Source of the DNA: Ariolimax columbianus
Taxonomy: Eukaryota > Mollusca > Gastropoda > Stylommatophora > Arionidae
DNA: 64,000 bases
Direction: 5' to 3'
NCBI GenBank assembly: GCA_036924085.1
Contig: JAVGWX010000019.1
Span: 3,748,641 to 3,812,640, forward strand
Of this stretch, positions 34,683 through 45,496 are shown piece by piece (the first letter of the stretch is position 1; each line of letters starts with the position of its first letter). A model generated the notes under the pieces. That model did not search any database. It saw nothing but the letters and a program-made list of their open reading frames with translations, and was not told the origin of the DNA. The translations under genes were made by a program, and so were the position numbers.

Positions 34683-35433
34683 ACTCCACCGATATGATAT
34701 AGTAATACTCCACCGATATGATATCTTATTACTCCACCGAAAAGATATCTTATTACACCACCGATATGATATATTGTTGCTCCACCGAAAAGATATCTTA
34801 TTACTCAACCGCTATGATATCCTGTTTTACACCGATATGATATCTTATTACTTCAACGATATGATATCTTGTTTTCCGCCGATATGATATCTAATTACTC
34901 CACTGATATGATATCTTGTTACTCCACCGATATGACATCTTGTTTTCAACCGATATGATATCTTATTACTCCACCGAAAGGATATCTCATTACTCCACCG
35001 AAAAGACATCTTATTACTCTACCGAAAAGATATCTTATTACTCCACCGAAAAGATATATTATTACTCGGCTGACATGATATATTATTATTCCACCGATAT
35101 GATATCTTGTTTTCCACGGATATTATCTTTTTTTTCCATCGATATGATATCTTATTACTGCACCGATATGATATCGTGTTTTCCACCGATATGATATCTT
35201 ATTACTCCACCGATATGATATATTTTTTTCCACCGATATGATATCTTATTACTCCACCGATTTGATATCTTGTTGCTTCACCGATATGATATCTTGTTTT
35301 CCACCGATATGATATCTAGTTACTCCACCGATATGATATCTTGTTACTCCACCGATATGATATCTTGTTACTCCACCGATATGATATATTGTTGCTCCAC
35401 CGATATGATATCATTTTACTCCATCGATATGAT
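34683..35433. repeat. 24-bp minisatellite, about 31 units
   Basis: Units of CTCCACCGATATGATATC followed by TTATTA, TTGTTT or TTGTTA. At least one further unit lies left of the SINE at about 34410-34438, so the array predates it. GATATC is present in most units. Confidence 0.95.
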
Positions 35434-35695
35434 ACCCTGGCAATGCGTCTGCCGAAATAATGTGCTAGACATAACACAAATCCTTGTCGCCCCACTGCTC
35501 CCCCCCCCCACCCCCACCCTCCACTGACATCAACATTTGGTGCGCAAAGTCTGCCGTGCCGTATTGCGGCGTTTAACTCCCTGTACAGGTTACTGTATCC
35601 GCCCAACCATACCTCTGTTTTCCAAGCATGCGATTAGTTTCTCATGTTGGGCTTTGTCAAAGGCCTGATTGTGTCTATAAAGCACATACGATGTA
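35434..35695 (-). pseudogene. LINE reverse transcriptase remnant
   Basis: On the minus strand QAFDKAQHEKLIACLENRG follows FIDT after a frameshift, matching RT motif A (FxDxxxAFDxVxH). Then come SNLYRELNAAIRHGRLCAP and, after a G-rich expansion, GRQGFVLCLAHYF, matching the RQGCVLSP motif B. Three frame changes are needed over 260 bp. It differs from the CR1/L2-like and C2H2-tailed elements, so it is a third or fourth LINE lineage. It directly abuts the 24-bp array. Confidence 0.65.
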
Positions 35696-36095
35696 TTTTT
35701 TATGTACGTTTATATATATATGTTTGCCTATCAGGCTAATGATGAGTTAATCCATCGTGCTGCCTATCTGCACTAGTTATGTATACATGTTTATTTCATC
35801 AGATTGATTGTATCCACTCTGGATTGTATCCACTCCGGATTGTGATCACATACTTCAGTAACCATTTTCCATATCGAAATATGGATCGTCTATAGCAAAG
35901 CGGCCTGCATACCGACCTCATTAGTTTCTGTTAATGGACTTTCATATAACCGGACAATCTGTTGCTATTCTTCGGACAATCCATAATACTTCTCTAGTAC
36001 ATGTAACCGAGAGTTACCAAAGGAGGGAGGAAGGGGGAGGCGTAGATATCGTAAAATCGCTGGAAAGTACAACACAACAACGCGTTGTTTTTAGA
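35696..36095. other. Unique sequence, no gene seen
   Basis: No supported feature. The LINE remnant may extend into its left part. Confidence 0.4.
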
Positions 36096-36295
36096 ATGAG
36101 CAAAGAAGGAGGAGGAAAAAGGAGGAGGATGAGGTGAAGAAAAAGAAGAAGAAGAAGAAGAAGAAGAAGAGGAAGAAAAATAAGAATAAAAATAAGAATA
36201 AAAAGAAGAAGGAAGAAGAAGAAGAAAGAAGAACAAGAGGAAAAAGAAGATGAAGAAGAAGAAGTAGAAGATTAGGACGAAGAAGAAGAAGAAGA
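36096..36295. repeat. (GAA)n-rich polypurine tract
   Basis: Imperfect GAA/GGA/AAA triplets. It could be an expanded 3' tail of a retroelement that is no longer recognisable upstream. Confidence 0.9.
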
Positions 36296-37714
36296 CCTAA
36301 CCACCCAAATATGTCGTACAAGAAAAGTAATGAAGATTGTGCATGGAGCTAGCAACGTCATTATGTGAAATCATTGGCATTAAAATCATCATTACAGATT
36401 CTTGAGTACAGGCTTCCTGTCAGGTGGCAGGCAGGTGCAATGCTGGCCCTATGCCTCAACGGGAGCAAAAAGTAGAAACGATGACGGACATGTATGTTAT
36501 ATTATTCTTAACGTCAAATGAATGAATGTTTTATTGATCAATTTCTGATGAGAATTACTATTGAAACACGGCCACTGGGTGCATAGTTTAAAAGAGACAC
36601 ACTTATGCTATTCTCTCTATCTTCAAATCATCAAAGAAAGACGTTCTTAGCGTTCTTTCAATTGTGTTGATGATCTAGTCCTTGGAGGCAGTTTCGTTTG
36701 AATTTTAATTATGTTTCTTTGTAATGCAAAATCCTTTCTGAGTTATCAGGAGCGTGTTATTTCTTCAATTTCAGGAAGTTCATCCTCGGTAGCTATCCTT
36801 TCAGCATTATGGGATAATCAGTTTGATGGATCCATTTGGCTTCGGTCATTGACGTTCTCTCTCTCCCTCTCTCTCTCGTTTTCTCTGTCTCTACCTCTAT
36901 CTCTTTCCCTGTCTCTGTCTCAATCTCTTGCACTGTGAGACATGCCCTTGAGAAAAATGTAAAGGTAAGCCTTCCTCGACGGATTATGCAGGGCGTGACC
37001 TTGAACAATCCGGGATTAGAATGGACAAATCTGGGTTATACTGTTTGATAAAATGGCTTATTGATTGATTGATTGATCTGCTATCAACAGATGCTAAGTG
37101 AGGACAGATAGAATGCGCTGTAGATTGAAATAAATTAATACCACTTTAATTATGTTCGAATGCATGATCGATGAAAAGATACAAAAAACAATAATAGAGC
37201 GTGATATAAGCAAGTGATAAATTTAGCCACAAGAAACTCAGCAGGTCCTCACACTCTGTACACAAGATGGACAGAACGGACTGATACATATGTCAGTGGT
37301 GAAATTGTGGCCTTTAGCATTGGGGATTTAGTGTGAGGTGACCTGTTTGTATCAGGTATCAACATTCTTCCCAGTTAGGGTGACCTCATAGACATGGCAC
37401 GTGGCTAAGGATATCACATCCAGACTGTAGGCCTTAGCGAGTCTGTCCGTGCACACTGCCTGTTAGGGTGGCTAGCAGTGATGGCTGACACAGATGTGGG
37501 GGGGGGGGGGGGGCGGAGGAGGAACAGGACAACAACCAACACAGCCAGGGAGAATGTGGGGATCGAAGGGACACACGCTAAGAAGAAAGCTGGACAGCAT
37601 AACAAGACATGCGCTGAATTTGAAGAGATTAATAGACTATATGAGTAACACTGTAACTTTTCAGACAGTGGGTTGCAGGAGACGAATTATGAGGCTTGTT
37701 TATGGGGCTGGCAA
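36296..37714. other. Unique sequence with simple runs, no gene seen
   Basis: CT-rich low complexity at about 36855-36935, ATTGATTG repeats near 37055-37080 and a G-run at about 37498-37513. Small frames have no motifs. Confidence 0.45.
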
Positions 37715-38310
37715 ATTTGTTCTGGAGGGTTGGTCATAGGAATTGCAACTGTCTCGGAGGGTTGGTCATGGGGCCAGCAGCCCTATCATGGAGGGTTGGT
37801 CATGGGGCCAGCAGCCCTATCATGGAGGGTTGGTCATGGGGCCAGCAGCCTTATCCTGGAGGGTTGGTCATGGGGCCAGCAGCCCTATCATGGAGTGTTG
37901 GTCATGGGGCCAGCAGCCCTATCCTGGAGGGTTGGTCATGGGGCCAGCAGCCATATCATGGAGGGTTGGTCATGGGGCCAGCAGCCCTATCATGGAGGGT
38001 TGGTCATGGGGCCAGCAGCCATATCCTGGAGGGTTGGTCATGGGGCCAGCAGCCCTATCATGGAGGGTTGGTCATGGGGCCAGCAGCCCTATCATGGAGG
38101 GTTGGTCATGGGGCCAGCAGCCATATCCTGGAGGGTTGGTCATGGGGCCAGCAGCCCTATCATGGAGGGTTGGTCATGAGGCCAGCAACCCTATCCTGGA
38201 GGGTTGGTCATGGGGCCAGCAGCCCTATCATGGAGGGTTGAAAATGGCTGGCAACACTATCATGAAGGGTTGGTCATGGAGCCAGCAGCCCTATCATGGT
38301 GAAGCTTTGA
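37715..38310. repeat. 34-bp minisatellite, about 17 units
   Basis: Units contain GGTTGGTCATGGGGCCAGCA and CCCTATCATGGAG or CCATATCCTGGAG. All three plus frames are open (37673-38417) because 34 is not a multiple of three and the unit lacks stops. Two alternating variants (ATCATGG and ATCCTGG) are interspersed. Confidence 0.95.
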
Positions 38311-38523
38311 GCCACATCAACCTCAACAGTTATGGGACAAGTCAGCAAATGTTAAAGGGGCAAGATCTGTTGACACCCTCTGCTCTAAAGGGAGCTGGGA
38401 AAGTTTTGGTTGATTGAAAGGCCTTCTAGAATAATCATGTACCCCCACTGCTCAAATAAACAAAATACAACAAGCAAACGCACAACAATCTTTGCTTCTA
38501 CATTGTTAGCTACATTTGTGAAC

Positions 38524-39240
38524 TACGAGGGGAGTTCAAGTCAAACCAGGACTTTTTTGTTGGGAAAAAAATTTAATTTTTCCAGCAGTCAAAATGCTAT
38601 TTTTTCGATATAATATCCTGCAACGTTTACGCATTTACACCAGTAAGTAATGCGTAAAACGCTTGACCGTAAAGATATGTGTCAGTATGTTTAAACCAAT
38701 CCAGGCCAACCTGTTTCAATTCGTCATCAGTGCTGAAGTGCTGACCTCCCAGAAATGTTTTTAGGAGTCTAAACAAGTGGAAATGGCTTGGAGCGAGGTC
38801 TGGGTTGTAATGTGGATATGGCAAAACCTCCCAGCCGAGTTGCTGCCGATGGCACATAGTGCGAATGAGCTATGAGGTCTAGCGTTATCTTGCAGGAACA
38901 AGCCGCCATTTGTAATCAAACCAGGGCCGTTTGTTCTCCGCAAAGAGTAATGCACATCACTCAATATGCGAAGGTACTGTTGATTGTTGATAGGGGCACC
39001 ACAGAGTAGAAAGACAAAGTGTACCACAATCTGGATATTCCTAGGAATATTATCACTCAGAGATGTACGTCATCCTCTAAAACGTCTACACTATTTAAAT
39101 GTCTGACTGCAGCTGAGTGTCTCATCACCGTAATGTGATTGCAGTCTTCTGTCAACTTTCACAGGTCTCACGCCTTCTTTCACAAGACACGTCATCACAA
39201 CACGCTGTTCCATGCAAGCACTAACAGTGCTGCCCGCCAT
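38524..39240 (-). mobile_element. Mariner-like DNA transposon relic
   Basis: A TA dinucleotide at 38524-38525 is followed by CGAGGGGAGTTCAAG, a mariner-type terminal repeat. The matching right terminus was not found. The minus strand encodes a decayed transposase whose start codon would be at 39240. Family members normally have an N-terminal DNA-binding region and a DD34D catalytic core. Confidence 0.85.
38627..39240 (-). pseudogene. Mariner-like transposase pseudogene
   Basis: From the ATG at 39238-39240 the frame reads MAGSTVSACMEQRVV, then RRLQSHYGDETLSCSQTFK and an in-frame stop, matching the N-terminal helix-turn-helix region. A second stop follows RRFRG, and then a jump to IVVHFVFLLCGAP, so the segment with the first catalytic Asp is deleted. 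The C-terminal part keeps LFLQDNARPH (second catalytic Asp) and NPDLAPSHFHLF, where the third catalytic Asp is His. The product would be inactive. Confidence 0.85.
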
Positions 39241-39404
39241 TTTACTTATCAGTCACGTAATTGGCCAATGGCAAACGGGGCACTTAGCAGTAATAAGACC
39301 CACGTGCCCCTAACTAATAATAATAGTTCCAGTACGTTATAATCCATGCAGGTAGAACTAGACAAAAAGTCTCTGTTTGATTTGAGCGCCTCTTGTATGC
39401 TCCT

Positions 39405-39690
39405 TTGTAAACTCACAGACCAGTTATTACATCTGTGATAAATGCCATTCGGTAGATCCACAGACCAGTTTTTGTAATTGTAAACTATGCCCTTCTGTAG
39501 ATCCACAGACCAGTTATTGTAATTGTAAAATATGCCCTTCGGTAGATCCACAGACCAGTTAGTGTAATTCTAAACTATGCCCTTCGGTAGATCAGACCAG
39601 TTATTGTAATTGTAAACTATGCCCTTCGGTAGATCCACAGGCCAGTTATTATATTTGTACCCAACGCCCTTCAGTGACCCCGTGTACCAG
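39405..39690. repeat. 45-bp minisatellite, about 6 units
   Basis: Units contain AGATCCACAGACCAGTTATT, TGTAAACTATGCCCTTCGG and variants. Confidence 0.92.
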
Positions 39691-40440
39691 TTATTTCATG
39701 TGGTCACTTGGTGATGTAAACATTCGTCTATTTTCGATTCTCTTCGTACCATTCCTGCCCTTTCTAGCCAATGGTTACGGAAACTTCTATGAAAATGAGC
39801 ACCATTAGAGAGCTATCGATTTTGTCTCTGAATGATGATATTAGTATCCCCTTCTTAGAAGGAGGTGCCTTTAGAGCTAGAATATTACTTATTATGATAA
39901 TTTCTTCTAAAGTTTAGGTTTATTCTCATGGAGGTTTGTCGGACGTATGTTCTCTCGCTTCACGTACAAGATAAAGAATTTATCTTTTTGTAATATCAGC
40001 GTAATGTCTGCCTGCAGCTGACCCTGACATACATCACATGATGCTGTTATTTGTGCGCAGTCTTCTTCTTGTAATTTTTTTTCTTAAAAATCACATGATG
40101 ACCGCTGTGAGCATGGACCCAGACATCACTTTCAACGATTGTGTACTTGGAATCTGTAGTAAATCATATTACATGATGAGTTTGTAAAAAAACAAAAGTG
40201 AACAAATCTTCATGGGATGATAATTTTGCTAGTCTCATTCCCAAGCTTCTTTAGTAGCTTGTTGGTACTTGATTGCAAAGGTACAGCGGCACAACTCCTT
40301 GATTAAATAGCGTCCTCGGATAATCAATGCTTTATTTATTGATGGCGTAATTCTAGGTCATGTCCATTAAACAGACTATCAAATATGGTCATAATATTAA
40401 ATGATATGCCAGATCAGGCGGCTAAATTCAGGTTACAGTT
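39691..40440. other. Unique sequence, no gene seen
   Basis: No motif or repeat recognised. Confidence 0.45.
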
Positions 40441-40651
40441 GTTGTTGTTGTTGTTGAATGCCCACATTGAGTAAGTTTACTCTTTTGTGCGCCCTGAAAA
40501 GGACGTTAAGTGGTGGGTTGTAGTAGCATGTTGATGAAGATGAACCGAGGTCCTCCAGGCAGTTGTGCTATGCTTGGCTTTACCTTCGTGGCGCTCACTA
40601 CTACATGGATCACATCGATCCACATCTCGTCAGCCAGGCTGCGTTGAAAAC
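40441..40651 (-). mobile_element. SINE-like dispersed repeat, family A, copy 2
   Basis: The reverse complement aligns with 1089-1328 (GTAGTAGTGAGCGCCACG, AGCATAGCACAACTGCCTGG, CTTTTCAGGGCGCACA) and ends in (CAA)n, seen as (GTT)n at about 40438-40456. Confidence 0.7.
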
Positions 40652-40760
40652 CATATCTTTTCAGGGAACGCTACATGGAAGAGAGATTATGGTTTTGGTC
40701 AGTGTATTGACCCTGACGTGACGTCCTGGTCAGTACTTTGTGCCTGACTAGACTTGCGTC
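40605..40760 (-). mobile_element. Diverged family C-like fragment next to family A
   Basis: CAGCCAGGCTGC, CATGGAAGAGAGATTATGG and TTTTGGTCAGTG-ATTGACCCTGAC loosely follow the order of blocks in family C (CAGCCTG, GTGGAGGTGTAGAATGG, TCTTGG, CCCTGACGC). It overlaps the outer end of family A copy 2, suggesting that families A and C share part of their body. Confidence 0.35.
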
Positions 40761-41194
40761 TCAGTTCCCTTCATGTTACAGAGTAGATTGAAGAATCATC
40801 TTTATTTAAAAAATAATACAGTGGCAGTTGGAAAATGTAATATTAGTCATAACATAAAGATAGATTAAGAAAATAAATTCGAGACAAAAGTACAGTTTAA
40901 CACAACAGATTCTAGCTTAAAAGGGATCGAGTCAACCATTTTGAGAGATGGATTTCTTTTTAAAAGAATTTTATTTGTCAATCCCAAGCGATGATGACGT
41001 CATCTTCAGACGTTTTTTGTATTGATGACGTAACTTGCGTTGCATTTGGATTATAGCGTGGGCGAACTGCGCTGGTCGTCTACCGTACACTCTCGTCCAG
41101 AGATACTTTGAAGTAGTGGCAAGAAGAATAGTTGGGAATACTGAAAGTAACTCAGGAAACATAAACTGTGGTCTTATGTCTCTTGACACTAGGA
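40761..41194. other. Unique sequence, no gene seen
   Basis: Frames at 40971-41189 (-) and 41035-41238 (+) overlap on opposite strands, with no recognised motif. Confidence 0.4.
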
Positions 41195-41490
41195 TAATCT
41201 CGATTCAACATAACGACAACATAGACAATACAATATAACGACAACAGAGACAATCCACCATAACGACAACAGAGACAATCCACCATAACGACAACAGAGA
41301 CAATCCACCATAACGACAACAGAGACAATCCACCATAACGAAAACAGAGACAATCCACATAACGACAACAGAGACAATCCACCATAACGACAACAGAGAC
41401 AATCCACATAACGACAACAGAGAAAATCCACCATAACGACAACAGAGACAATCCACCATAACGAAAACAGAGACAATACAACACATCGAT
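41195..41490. repeat. 25-bp minisatellite, about 11 units
   Basis: Units contain ACGACAACAGAGACAATCCA. All minus frames are open through it (41152-41561). Confidence 0.95.
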
Positions 41491-41589
41491 AACATAAACA
41501 ACCTCGCAAAAATACAGATACAAGTGTCTCCCCCACTAAAATAAAAAAAAAATTTAAACAATAAAAATTAAAACTCCACTAAAATGACA

Positions 41590-41733
41590 AAATGGAGACC
41601 AAATGTAGCGACAATATCGGCAAACTAATAAAACGGTAAAATTGTCTGCCTATCAATGAAATAAAATAGCCATTCCCTCAAAAAAAGTGAAATAGCCATT
41701 TCATAAACATAATTGCCAATCTATCAAAAAAAC
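41590..41733. repeat. Old minisatellite, left segment (CATTCCATCAA type)
   Basis: Loose units such as ATAGCCATTCCCTCAA and TGCCTATCAATGAA. The same type continues at 43440-43684, 45260-45484 and 45773-45830, beyond three retroelement insertions. Confidence 0.75.
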
Positions 41734-43374
41734 TTTTTTTTTTTTTTTTTACCTTCAGCCCCAGGTAAAATTCCGCAGGAGCTAAAGGACGCCTCAATCG
41801 TTCCCCTATACAAAAGAAAAGGCAATCGTCAGGAATGCGACAATCATGGTGGAATATCGCTACTCTCCGTAGCAGGCAAGATCCTAGCGCGCTTACTGCT
41901 AAACAGGCTCAACAAACACCTTGAACAAAGCCACCACCTCCCAGAAAGCCAATGTGGATTCAGAGCCGGAAGAGGAACAGTGAACATGATTTTTGCCGCT
42001 CGCCAAGTACAAGAGAAGTGTCGAGAGCAAAATCAGGCCTTGTACACCACATTTATTGATTTGACAAAGGCATTTGATACAGTAAACAGAGGAGGGATGT
42101 GGATGATAATGTCTAAGTTTGGCTGCCCCAACAAGTTCATAACAATGGTGAAACAGCTACACGAAGGCATGTGTGCTCGTGTACTGGACAGCGGTGCAAT
42201 TTCTAAAACGTTTCTAGTATCAAACGGAGTAAAACAAGGATGTGTACTCGCCCCGACTTTGTTCAGGATGATGTTCGCGGCCACGATGACAGACGCCTTC
42301 AGATCATTGGAGCTTGGAATACCCATAAAGTACCGCACAGATGGCAAGTTACTCAATTCCAGAAGAATGAAGGCCAAAACCAAAGTGGCTGGCGACATAA
42401 TCAGGGAACTTGTATTTGCTGACGACTGCGCTCTAATGAGCAACTCAGAACTGAACATGCAGGTTGGAATGGACCAGTTCTCTGCCGCATGCGAAAATTT
42501 TGGCCTGACCATAAATGCCAAAAAAACAGAGGTCATGTACCAACCAGCACCAGGCATGCCGTACACAAAACCAGAGACTACAGTCAGCGGGCAGACGTTG
42601 AATGCCGTAGACAAATTCACATATCTGGGCAGCACGCTGTCGAGATCTGTCAGCCTAGACGATGAGGTGGCAAGCAGAATAGCAAAGGCCAGCACAGCTT
42701 TTGGTAGAATGCGCTCGATGGTCTGGGCACGTCGTGGCATCAGCGTCATGACCAAACTCAAAGTCTACCGTGCAACCATCATTCCAACCCTACTATACGC
42801 TTGCGAAAGCTGGACTGTATACTCTGGACATGCAAGGAGGTTAAACCACTTCCACACAGGTTGCCTGAGGCGAATATTCCACATCCGATGGCAAGATCGT
42901 GTCACTGACATCGAGGTTCTCTCGAGGGCTAATATGCCCAGCATCCATGCACTGCTAGAAAAAGCACGACTAGGATGGGCCGGACACCTCGTCCGTATGT
43001 CAGACGAGCGGCACCCAAAAAAGCTTCTCTACGGCGAGCTGAGAGAGGGATGGCGCGAGAGAGGGCGCCCAAAGAATCGTTTTAAAGACGGTCTGAAGGA
43101 CTCACTAAAAAGTTGCCAGATAGACATCGACAACTGGGAATATCTTGCGAAAAACAGATCTGACTGGAGAAGCGCAGTCAAATCGGGTGTAGCTGCTGGT
43201 GAAGATGACCGTGTTGTGAAAGCCCAGAACAGACGCGAGACGCGGAAATCCCGAGCAGCGGGAACACCATCCCCTTCTACAAACCTCGTGTGCCCGATAT
43301 GTAGCAGATGTTTTCGTGCTCGCATTGGCCTGTTCAGCCACATGCGCACCCACACCCAACAGGGAAATCTGTGA
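41713..43374 (+). CDS. LINE reverse transcriptase with C-terminal C2H2 finger (5'-truncated ORF2-like)
   Basis: The frame is open for 553 codons; LINE homology starts near residue 15 and the ATG at 41713 lies in the flanking repeat, so it is not a native start. RT motifs are in order: fingers LYKRKGNRQ (32-40), CGFRAGRGT (81-89), motif A FIDLTKAFD (114-122), motif B NGVKQGCVLAPTLF (171-184), catalytic FADD (235-238), thumb region with YLGSTLS (304-310). A terminal CPIC...H...H finger (C527, C530, H543, H547; spacing 2-12-3) is in the RIGLFSHMRTH context typical of this LINE type. RT residues look intact. The endonuclease domain is missing, so autonomous movement is not possible. Confidence 0.9.
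   Translation: MPIYQKNFFFFFLPSAPGKIPQELKDASIVPLYKRKGNRQECDNHGGISLLSVAGKILARLLLNRLNKHLEQSHHLPESQCGFRAGRGTVNMIFAARQVQEKCREQNQALYTTFIDLTKAFDTVNRGGMWMIMSKFGCPNKFITMVKQLHEGMCARVLDSGAISKTFLVSNGVKQGCVLAPTLFRMMFAATMTDAFRSLELGIPIKYRTDGKLLNSRRMKAKTKVAGDIIRELVFADDCALMSNSELNMQVGMDQFSAACENFGLTINAKKTEVMYQPAPGMPYTKPETTVSGQTLNAVDKFTYLGSTLSRSVSLDDEVASRIAKASTAFGRMRSMVWARRGISVMTKLKVYRATIIPTLLYACESWTVYSGHARRLNHFHTGCLRRIFHIRWQDRVTDIEVLSRANMPSIHALLEKARLGWAGHLVRMSDERHPKKLLYGELREGWRERGRPKNRFKDGLKDSLKSCQIDIDNWEYLAKNRSDWRSAVKSGVAAGEDDRVVKAQNRRETRKSRAAGTPSPSTNLVCPICSRCFRARIGLFSHMRTHTQQGNL
41734..41750 (+). repeat. Poly-T run of 17 at the LINE junction
   Basis: Seventeen T residues between the old minisatellite and the start of LINE homology. 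Followed by ACCTTCAG it looks like a splice acceptor, but no exon context supports that. Confidence 0.8.
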
Positions 43375-43428
43375 CAAGGATGATGTCGGCGGTCCTCATC
43401 GACAACGATGGACAGCTATTATTATTAT
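41751..43428 (+). mobile_element. C2H2-tailed LINE, 5'-truncated, with (ATT)n tail
   Basis: Comprises the RT frame, a 50-bp 3' UTR with the imperfect inverted repeat TCCTCATCG/CAACGATGGA, and an (ATT)n tail near 43416-43430. The flanks TATCAAAAAAA (41722-41732) and TATCAACAAAA (43429-43439) may be a target duplication, though both resemble array units. Confidence 0.85.
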
Positions 43429-43439
43429 TATCAACAAAA

Positions 43440-43684
43440 TAGACATTCCATCAACTAAATCCCCATTCCATCAACTAAATCGCCATTCCATCAATTAAAT
43501 CGCCATTCCATAAAAAAACACAAGAACATATCCATTTCATCAATAAATAGCGTTTCCATCAACAACACAACAAAATAGCGATTCTATCATCAGCACACAA
43601 ACATAGCCATTCCATTAACAACAACAACACACCAACATAGACATTCCATTAACAACAACAACACCAACATAGCCATTCCATCAA
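43440..43684. repeat. Old minisatellite, middle segment
   Basis: About 10 units of the CATTCCATCAACTAAATCGC and CATTCCATTAACAACAACAA types between two LINE insertions. Confidence 0.8.
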
Positions 43685-45252
43685 CATTCTGCATTACAGA
43701 GGACATTGTTTTTAAAAAATTGGAGGGGTTGAAAGGGGATAAATGTTCAGGTCAAGATGGTATTCTTCCAAAAATGCTGTTTGAAATTAGAGACCGACTA
43801 GCAAAACCATTGGCTATATTTTGGTCTGAATCACTTGCAAAGGGGATTGTTTCTGGGGATTGGAAAGATGCAGAAGTGTTCCCTTTATTCAAAAAGGGCA
43901 AACACATCAGATCCATCGAATTATAGAGCGGTGAGTTTAACGAGCATAGTCTGTAAAGAAAACATTGTAATGCATTTAGACAAATAGAATTTAATTAGAA
44001 ATAGTCAGCATGGGTTTACTAGAGGGAGATCATGCTTAACAAATCTATTAGAATTCATGGAGGAGGTTACTAAAATGATAGATACAGGGGAGCCAGTTGA
44101 CGTTATTTATCTAGATTTTGTAAAGGCCTACTTTTGCAAAGGCTTTTGATAGAGTACCTCATCAAAGATTATTTAGAAAGTTAAAATTACATGGAATAGG
44201 TGGGGAAGTTGCCAAGCGGAAGGAAAATGAAGTACTCTGAGTGGTGTGAAGTGAAAAGTGGAGTGCCACAGGGCTCGGTTTTGGGACCAATTTTGTTCTT
44301 GATATATATAAATGATTTGGACATTGATATCCATGATTGCAAAATTTGCTGATGACACAAAACTATGCAGTAGTGTCTCATCTAAAGCGGAAGTGGATAT
44401 ATTGATGTCGGATTTAGATACAATTCGAGAATGGTCTGTAAGCTGGCAAATGGAATTTATTGTAGATAAATGTACAGTCATCCACATGGGTAGATCCAAT
44501 ATGGAACATAATTACAGAATGGGCGAGAACAATATTAGAAAGATAGATAAGGAAAGGGACCTAAGGGTTATAATAGATCATACAGGAAAGGTGAGTGAGC
44601 AAGTTAAGGTAGCAGTGAAAAAGGCAAATGCAATGTTAGGTATTATAAAAATAAATTTTAAACATAGGAGCAATGAAGTGAAAGTCAAACTGTATAAAGC
44701 ATTAGTTAGACCTAGATTGGAGTATTGTGTACAGGTGTGGAGTCCTTATCGTAGAGGAGATATGAACATTCTGGAAAGGATACAAAAAAGAGCGACAAAG
44801 CTGATAGTGGGATTCCAGAATTACAGTTATAAGGAAAGACTATGAAAAATCGGCCTACCATGTCTAGAAGAGATAAGAATTCGTTGTGACTTAATACAGG
44901 TTTATAAGATGACCAGAGGAATGGGTAAATTAGACTATAACAAGTTGTTTTTAAAATGCAACCACCCACAAGAACAAAAGGGCATAGCTACAATTTGACT
45001 AAAGAGAGGTCCAGATTAGATATTAGGAAATATATTTATATTCAGAGAGTGGTGAATGCTTTAAATGCATTGTCAGGGGAGGTAGTGTAGGCAGGGACGG
45101 TTAATACATTTAAGAATACATTGGATTCGCATAGCTTTTAGAGCAAGGTGATGTAATTGAAACTGGTTGTATACAGACTCTGCAGGGTCTTCTAAACTAG
45201 TATAAAGACGTTACGTTAAGTTAAGTTACATTAAGTTAAGTTAAGTTAAGTT
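43685..45252 (+). mobile_element. CR1/L2-like LINE, 5'-truncated copy with (TTAAG)n tail
   Basis: Starts inside the RT domain (CITEDIVFKKLEGLKGDKCSG) and runs to the 3' end ACTGGTTGTATACAGACTCTGC, AGTATAAAGACGTTA and a (TTAAG)n tail at 45213-45252. Same family as 16008-19390 (minus) but better preserved. The endonuclease and ORF1 are absent. It sits in the old CATTCCATCAA minisatellite. Confidence 0.88.
43688..44845 (+). pseudogene. CR1/L2-like reverse transcriptase, frameshifted
   Basis: Blocks in order: FKKLEGLKGDKCSGQDGILP and DWKDAEVFPLFKKGK (43720-43926); after a frameshift SNYRAVSLTSIVCK with a deletion of about seven codons before ENIVMHLDK and a stop; HGFTRGRSCLTNLLEF; motif A IYLDFVKA/AFDRVPH split by a small duplication; [20 protein letters not shown] (motif B); FADDTKLC (catalytic, 44345-44370); YRRGDMNILERIQKRATKL near the end (to 44845). 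Catalytic residues are present but the frame is broken at least four times. Confidence 0.88.
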
Positions 45253-45259
45253 AACAAGC

Positions 45260-45484
45260 GCTAAGTAGTCATTGCATCAACAAAATAACTATTACATCAA
45301 CAACAAAATAAAACAAGACATTTATTAGACATTTTTTAAACAGAAGAAAATATTCATTCCAACAACAGAACAAACGTGTCATTCCCACAACACAACAAAT
45401 TTGTCACTCCAACAACACAACAAAATATTGATTGAAACAACACAACAAACTTGTCATTCCAACAACACACCAAACTCGTCATTC
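45260..45484. repeat. Old minisatellite, right segment
   Basis: Units of about 20-23 bp such as CATTCCAACAACACAACAAA, continuing the array found left of both LINEs. Confidence 0.85.
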
Positions 45485-45496
45485 AAACAGCACAAC

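Noticed and set aside
34683..35433. CRISPR-like regular spacing
   Set aside because: Units follow each other directly without unique spacers, so this and all similar arrays are minisatellites. The window is also eukaryotic in character.
37673..38417. Three overlapping plus-strand frames of 168-224 codons
   Set aside because: All three phases are open through a 34-bp repeat, the signature of an array rather than a gene.
41734..41757. Polypyrimidine tract plus AG as a 3' splice site
   Set aside because: The downstream frame is LINE coding sequence, the upstream DNA is minisatellite, and no exon or branch-point context is visible.
43290..43365. A host C2H2 zinc-finger gene
   Set aside because: The single finger is in frame with the reverse transcriptase, and a relative is found in another LINE fragment at 61549-61600. 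It belongs to the transposon.
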